Assembly (NCBI GenBank): GCA_964612975.1
Contig: CAZTGC010000002.1
Coordinates: forward strand, 124,001 to 188,000
Length of the DNA: 64,000 bases
Direction: 5' to 3'
From: NZ13-RE01 sp964612975
GTDB taxonomy: Bacteria; Dictyoglomota; Dictyoglomia; Dictyoglomales; Dictyoglomaceae
Numbering within the stretch: the first letter of the stretch is position 1; each line of letters opens with the position of its first letter. Under the pieces are notes generated by a model. That model was not told where the DNA came from, did no database searches, and was given only the letters and a program-made list of their open reading frames with translations. This document shows positions 43,262-51,261 of the stretch, one piece after another. The translations under genes and the position numbers were made by a program.

Positions 43262-46092
43262 GTGAAGAATATATAAAAATAAGGGGAGCAAGGGAACATA
43301 ATCTTAAAAATATAAACTTAGATCTTCCAAGAAACAGGTTAATTGTATTTACTGGTATAAGTGGATCTGGTAAATCTTCCTTAGCTTTTGATACTATATA
43401 TGCAGAGGGACAAAGAAGATATGTGGAATCCCTCTCTACATATGCAAGACAATTCTTGGGACAGTTAAGTAAACCCGATGTAGATATCATTGAGGGACTT
43501 TCTCCAGCTATATCCATTGATCAAAAAACTGTTATTAAAAATCCAAGATCCACTGTGGGAACCGTAACAGAAATTTATGATTATTTAAGACTTCTTTTTG
43601 CAAACATAGGAAAACCTCATTGTCCCAATTGTGGTATTGAGATTTCTGCCCAAACTGTACAACAGATTGTGGATAAAATTTTGAGCTTTCCCGAAGGTAG
43701 AAGAATACAAGTCTTAGCCCCAGTGGTAAGGGGAAGAAAGGGAGAATATAAAAAGCTTTGGGAAGGTCTTAGAAAACAAGGATTCTTAAGAGTTAAAGTG
43801 GATAATGAAATTTACTCCTTAGATGAAGATATTGAGTTGGATAAGAATAAAAAGCATGATATTTCAGTTATCGTTGACAGATTAATAATAAAGCATGATA
43901 TAAGGAGTAGATTGTTTGAAGCTATTGAAATTTCTCTTAAACTAAGCGAAGGCTTAGTATTGATAGAAGAGTTAACCAATGAAGGAATAAAGGAGCATTT
44001 ATTTAGTGAGAATTTTTCCTGTTCCCAATGTGGATTTAGTTTTGGAGAGATAACCCCTCGTCTCTTTTCCTTTAATAGCCCATATGGAGCATGCCCCTCA
44101 TGTTCTGGGCTTGGAGGTAAAAAGGAATTTGATCCTGATTTAATTTTGGATCTTGAAAGATCCATATTAAATGGAGGAATAATTCCCTGGGGAAGGGATA
44201 TTTCCCCTTATTATAAGATCCTTTTGACAAATTTAGGAAAGAAACTTGGCTTCTCTTTAGATATTCCTCTTAAGTTCTTTTCTGAAAAGCAGAAAAATGC
44301 ATTATTGTATGGGGTTCCCTTTGCCATCGAAGTAGAATATCCTGATTGGGATATATATGGATACAGGCACTTTGAGGGACTAATAAATATATTTATGAAA
44401 AGATATCAGGAAACGGAATCTGAAGAGTTAAAGGATTACTTTGAAAAATTCATGATATTTTCTCCCTGTAGTGAATGTGGGGGAAAAAGGTTAAAAAGGG
44501 AAGCATTGGCAATTACAGTGGATGGTAAAAATATTGCAGAAATCTCTAGCTTAACCCTTTTAGAGCTCCAAGATTTTCTTAAAAATCTTAAATCTACTGA
44601 TAAGGAAAGAATTATATCAGGGCCAATATTAAAAGAGATTTTTCAAAGGTTAAGATTTTTAATAGAAGTCGGGGTAGATTATCTAACCTTAGATAGATCT
44701 GCAGATACCTTATCAGGAGGAGAATCTCAAAGGGTAAGGCTTGCTACCCAAATTGGTTCTGGACTTGTGGGAGTTATTTATGTGTTAGATGAACCAAGTA
44801 TTGGACTTCATCCCAGAGATAATAAAAGATTAATAGAGAATCTTAAAAATTTAAGGGATTTAGGAAATACTATATTAGTTGTGGAACATGATGAAGAAAT
44901 TATAAGGTCTGCAGATTTTATTGTGGATATAGGGCCTGGTGCAGGAGATCATGGTGGAGAGGTGGTTGTTGCAGGACCTTTGGAAAAGGTTTTATCGCAT
45001 CCCACATCCATTACTGCCCAGTACCTGAGAGGAGATAAGAAGATACCAATACCAAAGGAGAGAAGAAAAGGGAATTCTTATTGGCTTGAGATAAGGGGAG
45101 CTTGTGCAAGAAATCTCAAAAATATAAATGTAAGAATACCCTTGGGAACTTTTGTTTGTCTTACAGGGGTATCAGGTTCTGGAAAAAGTACATTAGTGGA
45201 AGAAGTCATATATCCCGCTCTTCTCAAGGCAATATATGGAAAGAAGATCAAAGGAAAAAATTATGACGAGGTTTTAGGGATGGAATATATAGATAAGGTT
45301 ATTGTAATTGACCAGTCTCCAATAGGAAGAACTCCAAGATCCAATCCTGCTACCTATACAGGGGTTTTTACAGAGATTAGAAATTTATTTGCAGAGCTTC
45401 CTGAATCAAAAATTAGGGGATATAAACCGGGAAGATTTAGTTTTAATGTTAAAGGTGGAAGATGTGAAGCATGCCATGGGGAGGGAATGGTGAAGGTTGA
45501 AATGCATTTTTTACCTGATATTTATATCCCTTGCGAAGTCTGTAAAGGGAAAAGATATAATAGTGAAACCTTAGAAATAACTTATAAAGGTAAAAATATT
45601 GCAGATGTTTTAGATATGAGTGTTGAATCTGCATTAGAATTTTTTGATAAAATTCCTTCTATAAAAAGAAAACTCCAGACTTTATATGATGTAGGACTTT
45701 CCTATATAAAACTGGGACAACCAGCTACAACCCTTTCTGGCGGGGAAGCCCAAAGGATTAAATTAGCTTCTGAGCTGTCAAAGAAAAGCACAGGAAGAAC
45801 CTTTTATATATTAGATGAACCAACAACGGGTCTTCATTTTTCAGATGTGGAAAAACTTATTACCCTTCTTCATAGATTAGTAGATAGTGGTAATACTGTT
45901 TTAGTTATTGAGCATAATTTAGAGGTTATAAAAACTGCAGATTATATAGTAGATTTGGGACCTGAGGGAGGAGAAAGGGGAGGGAAAATTATAGGTTTTG
46001 GGACCCCAGAAGAGATTGCAGAGATTTCTGATTCCTATACAGGGCAATTTTTAAGAAGGATTCTTTTCCTAGAAAGGAGAATATATGTATGA
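43258..46092 (+). CDS. uvrA: Excinuclease ABC subunit A
   Basis: 944 aa. It recognises DNA damage as an ATPase dimer. Two ABC modules: P-loops TGISGSGKSSLAFDT and TGVSGSGKSTLVEEV, signatures LSGGESQRVRLA and LSGGEAQRIKLA. Zinc-binding Cys pairs: CPNCG, CSQCG and CEACHGEG-type CEVCKGK. The start at 43258 forms ATGA with the uvrB stop. The ogt gene starts inside its end in the same way, so uvrB, uvrA and ogt are one repair operon. Confidence 0.97.
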   Translation: MSEEYIKIRGAREHNLKNINLDLPRNRLIVFTGISGSGKSSLAFDTIYAEGQRRYVESLSTYARQFLGQLSKPDVDIIEGLSPAISIDQKTVIKNPRSTVGTVTEIYDYLRLLFANIGKPHCPNCGIEISAQTVQQIVDKILSFPEGRRIQVLAPVVRGRKGEYKKLWEGLRKQGFLRVKVDNEIYSLDEDIELDKNKKHDISVIVDRLIIKHDIRSRLFEAIEISLKLSEGLVLIEELTNEGIKEHLFSENFSCSQCGFSFGEITPRLFSFNSPYGACPSCSGLGGKKEFDPDLILDLERSILNGGIIPWGRDISPYYKILLTNLGKKLGFSLDIPLKFFSEKQKNALLYGVPFAIEVEYPDWDIYGYRHFEGLINIFMKRYQETESEELKDYFEKFMIFSPCSECGGKRLKREALAITVDGKNIAEISSLTLLELQDFLKNLKSTDKERIISGPILKEIFQRLRFLIEVGVDYLTLDRSADTLSGGESQRVRLATQIGSGLVGVIYVLDEPSIGLHPRDNKRLIENLKNLRDLGNTILVVEHDEEIIRSADFIVDIGPGAGDHGGEVVVAGPLEKVLSHPTSITAQYLRGDKKIPIPKERRKGNSYWLEIRGACARNLKNINVRIPLGTFVCLTGVSGSGKSTLVEEVIYPALLKAIYGKKIKGKNYDEVLGMEYIDKVIVIDQSPIGRTPRSNPATYTGVFTEIRNLFAELPESKIRGYKPGRFSFNVKGGRCEACHGEGMVKVEMHFLPDIYIPCEVCKGKRYNSETLEITYKGKNIADVLDMSVESALEFFDKIPSIKRKLQTLYDVGLSYIKLGQPATTLSGGEAQRIKLASELSKKSTGRTFYILDEPTTGLHFSDVEKLITLLHRLVDSGNTVLVIEHNLEVIKTADYIVDLGPEGGERGGKIIGFGTPEEIAEISDSYTGQFLRRILFLERRIYV

Positions 46093-46577
46093 TAGGCACA
46101 TTTCCTATTATGGATAGCTATTTGATAATAACCTATGAGGGGAATGTTATTAAAGAAATAAAATGGCAAAGGGAACCTGTTAATATAAATCTAAATTTTC
46201 CCTTTTATCATCTTTTTAATTCCTACTTTAATGGGAAGAGGGTAGATTTTTCGGAAATTCTATTAGATTTTTCTAATATTTCTCCCTTTTATAAAAGAGT
46301 TTATGAGATGGCAAGGAAAATACCTTGTGGTAAGATAACTTCTTATAAAATATTGGCAGAAAAATTAGGTTGTAAAAAGGGAGCAAGAGCAGTGGGACAA
46401 GCAATATCTAAAAATCCCTTCCTAATTATAATACCTTGTCACAGGGTCATAAAAAGTAATGGAGAGATAGGAAGATTTGGTTTGGGAGAGGATTTTAAAA
46501 AATTTCTTTTAAAGTTAGAAGGGATAAAGGAGGCAGAAAATGGAAGGATTCTTAGCCTTGGATATTGGTGGTACTAA
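46089..46577 (+). CDS. ogt: Methylated-DNA--protein-cysteine methyltransferase
   Basis: 162 aa. Active-site motif IPCHRVIKSNG with acceptor Cys, preceded by the DNA-binding helix-turn-helix YEMARKIPCGKITSYKILAEKLGCKKGARAVGQA in parts. It removes alkyl groups from O6-alkylguanine. The N-terminal domain is short (about 75 aa) and AT-rich. It overlaps uvrA by 4 bp and the ROK gene by 38 bp, so it sits in the repair operon. Confidence 0.92.
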   Translation: MIGTFPIMDSYLIITYEGNVIKEIKWQREPVNINLNFPFYHLFNSYFNGKRVDFSEILLDFSNISPFYKRVYEMARKIPCGKITSYKILAEKLGCKKGARAVGQAISKNPFLIIIPCHRVIKSNGEIGRFGLGEDFKKFLLKLEGIKEAENGRILSLGYWWY

Positions 46578-47484
46578 GATTGCTTTGGGAAGATTTCTAA
46601 GGGATGGAAAGTTAGAAGAGAAAATAATCTTCCCAACAAAGGCAGAAAGAGGTTATAAAAAAATTTTAGATGAAATAATAGGAAATATTAAAAGATTGAA
46701 AACTAATGATACCATTGCCCTTGGAATAGGATGTGGTGGGCCCTTGGATAGTGAAAAAGGTGTGATACTTTCTCCTCCTAATCTTCCGGGTTGGGATAAT
46801 GTCCCATTAAAAGAACATTTAGAATCTACCTTAAATATTCCCGTCTTTTTAGATAATGATGCAAATACTGCCTGCTTAGGAGAGTATTATTTTGGGGCGG
46901 GAAAAGGGGTAAGGAATTTAGTTTATATAACAGTAAGTACAGGAATTGGTGGAGGAATTATTATTGATGGAAAAATTCTTCATGGACAAAGGGATAGTGC
47001 TGGAGAGGTGGGACATCAAACTATAATTCCCGATGGGCCCCTTTGTAATTGTGGAAATAGAGGATGCCTTGAAGCCTTAGCCTCAGGAATAGCTATTGCA
47101 AAAAGAGCAAAGGAAGCAATTTTGAAGGGTGAGGATACTATTTTGAGGGAGTGGGGTAAAGAGGAGAACATATCTGCAGAATTTGTGAGAAGAGCATATC
47201 TTCAAGGAGATAAAGTCTCTGAAAGAATTTGGAAGGATGCTTTGGAATATTTAGGGATTGGAGTGGGAAATATCATAACTATTATAAGTCCTGAAAGAGT
47301 AATTTTAGGTGGCGGAATAATGAAAGCAGGAGAAGAAGTTTTAGAAACTGTAAGAAGGGTAGTTAGGGAGAGGGTAAAGTTAGTTCCCGTGGATAAAGTA
47401 GAAATTGTTCCTTCTAAATTAGGGGAAGAGGTAGGATTATACGGGGCTTTAGCCCTTGTATTAAGCAAGATGGGGGCAAGATAA
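46540..47484 (+). CDS. ROK-family sugar kinase or regulator-like protein
   Basis: 314 aa. LALDIGGTKIALG, FLDNDANTACLGEYYFGAG, TVSTGIGGGIIIDG, the GEVGHQT metal motif and zinc-site CNCGNRGCLEALASG. It resembles glucokinase/fructokinase of the ROK family and is a paralogue of the gene at 15779. There is no DNA-binding domain, so it is a kinase, not a repressor. AAAGGAGG (46525-46532) lies 7 bases before the ATG inside ogt. A terminator follows, with the stop codon in its loop. Confidence 0.88.
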   Translation: MEGFLALDIGGTKIALGRFLRDGKLEEKIIFPTKAERGYKKILDEIIGNIKRLKTNDTIALGIGCGGPLDSEKGVILSPPNLPGWDNVPLKEHLESTLNIPVFLDNDANTACLGEYYFGAGKGVRNLVYITVSTGIGGGIIIDGKILHGQRDSAGEVGHQTIIPDGPLCNCGNRGCLEALASGIAIAKRAKEAILKGEDTILREWGKEENISAEFVRRAYLQGDKVSERIWKDALEYLGIGVGNIITIISPERVILGGGIMKAGEEVLETVRRVVRERVKLVPVDKVEIVPSKLGEEVGLYGALALVLSKMGAR

Positions 47485-47503
47485 TTCCTTGCCCTTTTTA
47501 TTT
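47474..47503 (+). terminator. Rho-independent terminator after the uvrB-uvrA-ogt-ROK operon
   Basis: GGGCAAG (47474-47480) pairs with CTTGCCC (47488-47494); the ROK stop codon lies in the loop. TTTTTATTTT follows. On the minus strand there is no T-tract, so it serves only the plus strand. Confidence 0.88.
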
Positions 47504-48223
47504 TCCAGGAGAAAAGAAGGGAATTGGATTTATATTTTGAGGTTCCTTTTGTTTTATGATCTTTCCTTGGGGGAGTGTTCTCAATTTACTGGCAGATAAA
47601 TTTTGATTTGTTTTTAGTTCCAACCAAAGCATATCCATGTATAATCTATTTTGTAAATCGAAGATCTTTAATCTTAATGGCTTTAGATCAATTTTGGTGA
47701 GATAAAACTCAAAATAGGACATTTGGGTTTTTAATTCTGGGGTATTAGGTTTTCCTACAATTTTATAAATTTTTTCATTTTTTTCGGTGATTTCTGTTAC
47801 TTCTAAAGTAAAATCTTCTTCCTTTCCAGAGATAAAAGGCAAGTTAAGTCCTGAAGTATATGTTAAAGTCTGGGTAAATTCACTTTCAATTATTTGTTTT
47901 GTCGCAGGAATATAAAATCTCATTAATTTCTTTTCCGAATCTATTAATATAATTTGACCAGAAAGAAGAGCAGGGTCCAAAAAGTTAATTCTTAATATTA
48001 AAGGATTAAGAATATAAAACATCTCCATAGTCATCTTTTGGGGTATAGATTCTCCCTTTGAGGAATAAGAATAAAGGGTTATAGAGAGTTTCATTTGAAT
48101 ATCTTTTACATTGCTCCATTTATTTCCTGCTTCCTTTAATATAGATTCAGCAGAAATCTGAGAAAAAATAGGAAGATTTAAAACTAAAGATAAAATTAAA
48201 ATTACTCCGATAATCTTTCTCAT
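47498..48223 (-). CDS. LolA-like outer membrane lipoprotein carrier family protein
   Basis: 241 aa. Signal peptide ends PIFSQ/ISAES. The mature part has the LolA/LolB-type half-barrel pattern (SILKEAGNKWSNVKDIQMKL, MEMFYILNPLILRINF, IILIDSEKKLMRFYIP, PNTPELKTQMSYFEFYLTK). LolA ferries lipoproteins to the outer membrane, which fits the diderm envelope implied by other genes. It could be a divergent family member with another lipid cargo. It lies 11 bases after a putative outer-membrane barrel gene on the same strand. Confidence 0.75.
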   Translation of the reverse strand: MRKIIGVILILSLVLNLPIFSQISAESILKEAGNKWSNVKDIQMKLSITLYSYSSKGESIPQKMTMEMFYILNPLILRINFLDPALLSGQIILIDSEKKLMRFYIPATKQIIESEFTQTLTYTSGLNLPFISGKEEDFTLEVTEITEKNEKIYKIVGKPNTPELKTQMSYFEFYLTKIDLKPLRLKIFDLQNRLYMDMLWLELKTNQNLSASKLRTLPQGKIIKQKEPQNINPIPFFSPGK

Positions 48224-48234
48224 TTTTATTCCTC

Positions 48235-49248
48235 CTAAAATTGATAGGATATTTTTAATCCAAAGGTTTGATTTTCATTTATAATTTCGGTAGATAATTT
48301 TCCTAAATTATATATCCAATAAATACTTCCCACTAAGAGACCTTCCATTGTAGGGAAATTCAATTGAATCTTCTGGTTAAAATTATATTCTCCGTCTTGT
48401 TTAAATATATATTCAAAGGAGGTTGAAGACTCTATATTCAAATAATCCCATAAGTTCCATTCCATTGAGGTCCCTAATTTAATCCTTGCATTTCCATTAT
48501 TAAAATTATGAAAATATCCTAAGGAAATTCTACTAAAAATATTTACAATGAGAGGGGTTCTAAGAGAAATCTCTCCTCCAAATTCACCAGGTTTTATATC
48601 AGAAAGATCATAATTCTCAGAGTTATTGGATCCTAAATAACCTTTTAAGGAAAAGTTTCCAATACTTATTTCTCCTTGAATTAATCCACTTAAATAAAGT
48701 GTTGAGTTTCTAATAAGAAATGAAATTTCCTCGGCAGTATAACAGATCCCTAAGGGTAAAGTATATTTTTGCAAAAGATTAACACCAAAGATATAACTTT
48801 CTTTGTAGGATAAAAGGGAAAAATTAGCTAAATTATGAGGAGTAAATACCCTCTGCCATCCAATAGCCTTTAAAGAACTTCCATTATCAAGATTTTCTCC
48901 AGAAAGCATATATATCTCATCTTTTAATATATAAATTCCCAAGAAAAATCCTTTAAAATTAAGATAATTTGTGTAAAAATTTAAACTTGGATAAAAATAA
49001 CCATAGACACCTCTCATATATGGTGTTTGTAAGCCTAATCTATATTTGAAATATTCTTCATACCCTAAATTAATAGTAATTCCTAAGGAGTCACTCCACC
49101 ATTTCTCTAAGAGAAAATTATATTTTTGATATGATTTTTCCTTACTTGAGAAAACTTCAGTATTTAACTCTAAAATTCCCCATTCACTCCCAAAAGTTTG
49201 AGATATTAAAAAGAGGATTATCAAAAAGAAAAATACTAACTTCTTCAT
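48235..49248 (-). CDS. Putative outer-membrane beta-barrel protein
   Basis: 337 aa from ATG 49248, with GGAGG six bases upstream; a longer frame to 49299 lacks a start signal. Signal peptide ends SQTFGSEW. The mature part has many short amphipathic strands rich in Tyr, Asn, Leu and Gly (for example GVYGYFYPSLNFYTNYLNF, FGGEISLRTPLIV, GTSMEWNLWDY) and ends LKISYQF with terminal Phe. It has no matching family I can name; the barrel call is from composition. It sits with the LolA-like gene, consistent with outer-membrane assembly. Confidence 0.65.
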   Translation of the reverse strand: MKKLVFFFLIILFLISQTFGSEWGILELNTEVFSSKEKSYQKYNFLLEKWWSDSLGITINLGYEEYFKYRLGLQTPYMRGVYGYFYPSLNFYTNYLNFKGFFLGIYILKDEIYMLSGENLDNGSSLKAIGWQRVFTPHNLANFSLLSYKESYIFGVNLLQKYTLPLGICYTAEEISFLIRNSTLYLSGLIQGEISIGNFSLKGYLGSNNSENYDLSDIKPGEFGGEISLRTPLIVNIFSRISLGYFHNFNNGNARIKLGTSMEWNLWDYLNIESSTSFEYIFKQDGEYNFNQKIQLNFPTMEGLLVGSIYWIYNLGKLSTEIINENQTFGLKISYQF

Positions 49249-49266
49249 AGATTTCCTCCAAAATTT

Positions 49267-49295
49267 TTGACATAATTTCTTTTTATCTTTATACT
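49267..49295 (+). promoter_or_regulatory. Promoter of the sugar transferase gene
   Basis: TTGACA (49267-49272), exactly 17 bp, TATACT (49290-49295). The predicted start near 49302 falls inside an 11-A run (49298-49308). Confidence 0.75.
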
Positions 49296-49322
49296 TCAAA
49301 AAAAAAAATAAAGCAAGAATAA

Positions 49323-50699
49323 ATGGAGAGAATAAGAAGAGAAATATTATTATTTTCCTTCTTAATTTTATTAGACCTTATTGGTCTAATAATCTCTCCT
49401 TCTTTAGCTTACTTCATAAGATTTAAATTTTTAATAAAAACCCCAGAGCTTTATCTTCCTGAATCTGATTTTCCCGTTTTCTATCCATATTATTTCTATC
49501 TTTCTATTTTTTTTGGGATAATCACTCTAATTCTCCTTATTTGGAATAGGGCTTATAATTTAAAGAAGAATGTTTCTTTTACCCCTGTTTTCATTTCCAT
49601 AGCCCTTTCCATATTTATATTATCCTTTCTATCCTTCTTTTACAGAGGTTTCTCCTTTTCAAGATTAATTTTCATTCTCACAGGATTTTCTGCTCTTTTT
49701 CTTACCTTCATAAATAGAATTATCTTTTTATTAATAAGATGGGGATTATTTAAATTCAAGAAGAATATGATAAAGGTTCTTTTAATTGGAGACAATGATA
49801 TAGCAAATATACTTATAGGTTTTTGGAATAAGAATCCATGGATGGGGTACAAGTTATATAAAAATATTCCTAATATTTCGTATATGAAAAATTTAGAGAG
49901 TTTAAGCAATTTCCAAGAAATTATAATAACTCATCCCCTAAAAAATGAGGAAATACTTAATTTAATTGACATATCAAGAAAAAAGGGAATTACAATTAAA
50001 ATAGTTCCTGACTTTTATCTTTTATTTGGCTCCCATGTTACCCTTGATGATATGAGTGGAATTCCCATTATAAGGATAAGAACATCTTTACTTGAGGGAT
50101 GGCAAGGTTATATAAAAGAAATTGAAGATATAATCTTTGCGACCCTTGGACTTGTTTTCTTTTTACCCTTTATTATTATAATATCTCTATTAATAAAATT
50201 GGATTCAGAAGGTCCCATAATTTTTAAACATAAAAGGGTAGGAAGATATGGAAGGGAAATATATATCTGGAAATTTAGAACTATGTATAAAGATGCAGAT
50301 AAAATTTTAGAAAGTAATCCTCAGTTGAAATTAGAATTTGAAAAGAGCTTTAAATTAAAGGATGATCCAAGGGTAACAAGAGTTGGTAGGTTTCTTAGAA
50401 AATGGAGTTTAGATGAAATTCCTCAGTTTTTTAATATTTTAAAAGGAGATATGAGTATTGTGGGACCAAGACCTGTGGTAAAGAAGGAATTGGAAAAGTA
50501 TGGTCCCTTTGTAGATGAAATTTTAAGGGTGAAGCCAGGTCTTACAGGGCTTTGGCAGGTTAGTGGAAGAAGCGATTTGGATTATGACCGTAGAGTTCAT
50601 TTAGATATATATTACATTCAGAATTGGAGTTTGGGTTTAGATTTAAAAATTATACTAAAGACTATTCCTTCGGTTTTCCTTGGAAGAGGAGCTTATTAG
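49323..50699 (+). CDS. Polyprenyl-phosphate sugar-1-phosphate transferase (WbaP/WcaJ type)
   Basis: 458 aa. Five N-terminal TM helices, a CoA-binding-like cytoplasmic region (VLLIGDNDIANILI), then the catalytic bacterial sugar transferase domain: FKHKRVGRYGREIYIWKFRTM, WSLDEIPQFFNILKGDMSIVGPRP, GLTGLWQVSGRS. It transfers hexose-1-phosphate to undecaprenyl phosphate to start exopolysaccharide synthesis. It stands alone, without glycosyltransferase genes. The ATG has no ribosome site but lies about 20 nt after a strong promoter. Confidence 0.9.
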   Translation: MERIRREILLFSFLILLDLIGLIISPSLAYFIRFKFLIKTPELYLPESDFPVFYPYYFYLSIFFGIITLILLIWNRAYNLKKNVSFTPVFISIALSIFILSFLSFFYRGFSFSRLIFILTGFSALFLTFINRIIFLLIRWGLFKFKKNMIKVLLIGDNDIANILIGFWNKNPWMGYKLYKNIPNISYMKNLESLSNFQEIIITHPLKNEEILNLIDISRKKGITIKIVPDFYLLFGSHVTLDDMSGIPIIRIRTSLLEGWQGYIKEIEDIIFATLGLVFFLPFIIIISLLIKLDSEGPIIFKHKRVGRYGREIYIWKFRTMYKDADKILESNPQLKLEFEKSFKLKDDPRVTRVGRFLRKWSLDEIPQFFNILKGDMSIVGPRPVVKKELEKYGPFVDEILRVKPGLTGLWQVSGRSDLDYDRRVHLDIYYIQNWSLGLDLKIILKTIPSVFLGRGAY

Positions 50700-50701
50700 T
50701 G

Positions 50702-50710
50702 TGATATAAT
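50702..50710 (+). promoter_or_regulatory. Extended -10 promoter element for the HNH nuclease gene
   Basis: TGATATAAT, a TGn-TATAAT extended -10, just downstream of the sugar transferase stop. TTGGAA at 50680-50685 is 19 bp upstream. The predicted start near 50717 gives a leader of about 13 nt. Confidence 0.5.
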
Positions 50711-50729
50711 AAATGCATATTTGGAGATT

Positions 50730-51251
50730 ATGAAGGATTTAAATAGTAAGGTATTAGTATTAAATAGTAATTATGAACCTTTAGATGTTTGTGGAGTAAA
50801 AAGAGCAATATCCTTGATTATTCAAAAAAAAGCTGAAATAATAGAGGAAAATAGTGGAGTTATTGCTTCTCCATCTTTTTCCCTTTTAATTCCATCAGTA
50901 ATTAGGCTTTTATACTATGTAAAAAGACCTAAATTGGAGCTTAAACTTTCAAGAAGAGGGATTTTTATAAGGGATAATTTTGTTTGTCAATATTGTGGTA
51001 AAAAGGCGGGAGAAATGACTATTGATCATGTGATTCCCAAAAGATTAGGAGGAAAATCTGTATGGGAAAACTTAGTTTGTGCCTGTAAAGAGTGTAATAA
51101 AAAGAAAGGAGATAAAACCTTGGAAGAGGCAAGAATGAAACTAATAAGAGAGCCAAAACCCCCTAAATATATCCCATATTTTCATTTAACAAGATATTTG
51201 GAAAAGGAAGAAAATATTGAGTGGCAAAAATATTTCTTTTTTAATTTCTGA
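50730..51251 (+). CDS. HNH endonuclease
   Basis: 173 aa from ATG 50730 (GGAG at 50723-50726 is 3 bases away; a TTG at 50721 is possible). C-terminal HNH domain: FVCQYCGKKAGEMTIDHVIPK, RLGGKSVWENLV and CKECNKKKGDKTLEEA, with two CxxC zinc pairs and the DH/N catalytic residues. The N-terminus (VLNSNYEPLDV) matches the McrA-like/YisB group often called HNH family nuclease. No restriction or phage genes are near, so its role is open. Confidence 0.88.
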   Translation: MKDLNSKVLVLNSNYEPLDVCGVKRAISLIIQKKAEIIEENSGVIASPSFSLLIPSVIRLLYYVKRPKLELKLSRRGIFIRDNFVCQYCGKKAGEMTIDHVIPKRLGGKSVWENLVCACKECNKKKGDKTLEEARMKLIREPKPPKYIPYFHLTRYLEKEENIEWQKYFFFNF

Positions 51252-51261
51252 GGTATAGTTT

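Noticed and set aside
50713..50733. Six-codon upstream frame ending in ATGA at the HNH start
   Set aside because: Its ATG lies 3 bases after the extended -10 box, so it would not be in the transcript from that promoter.
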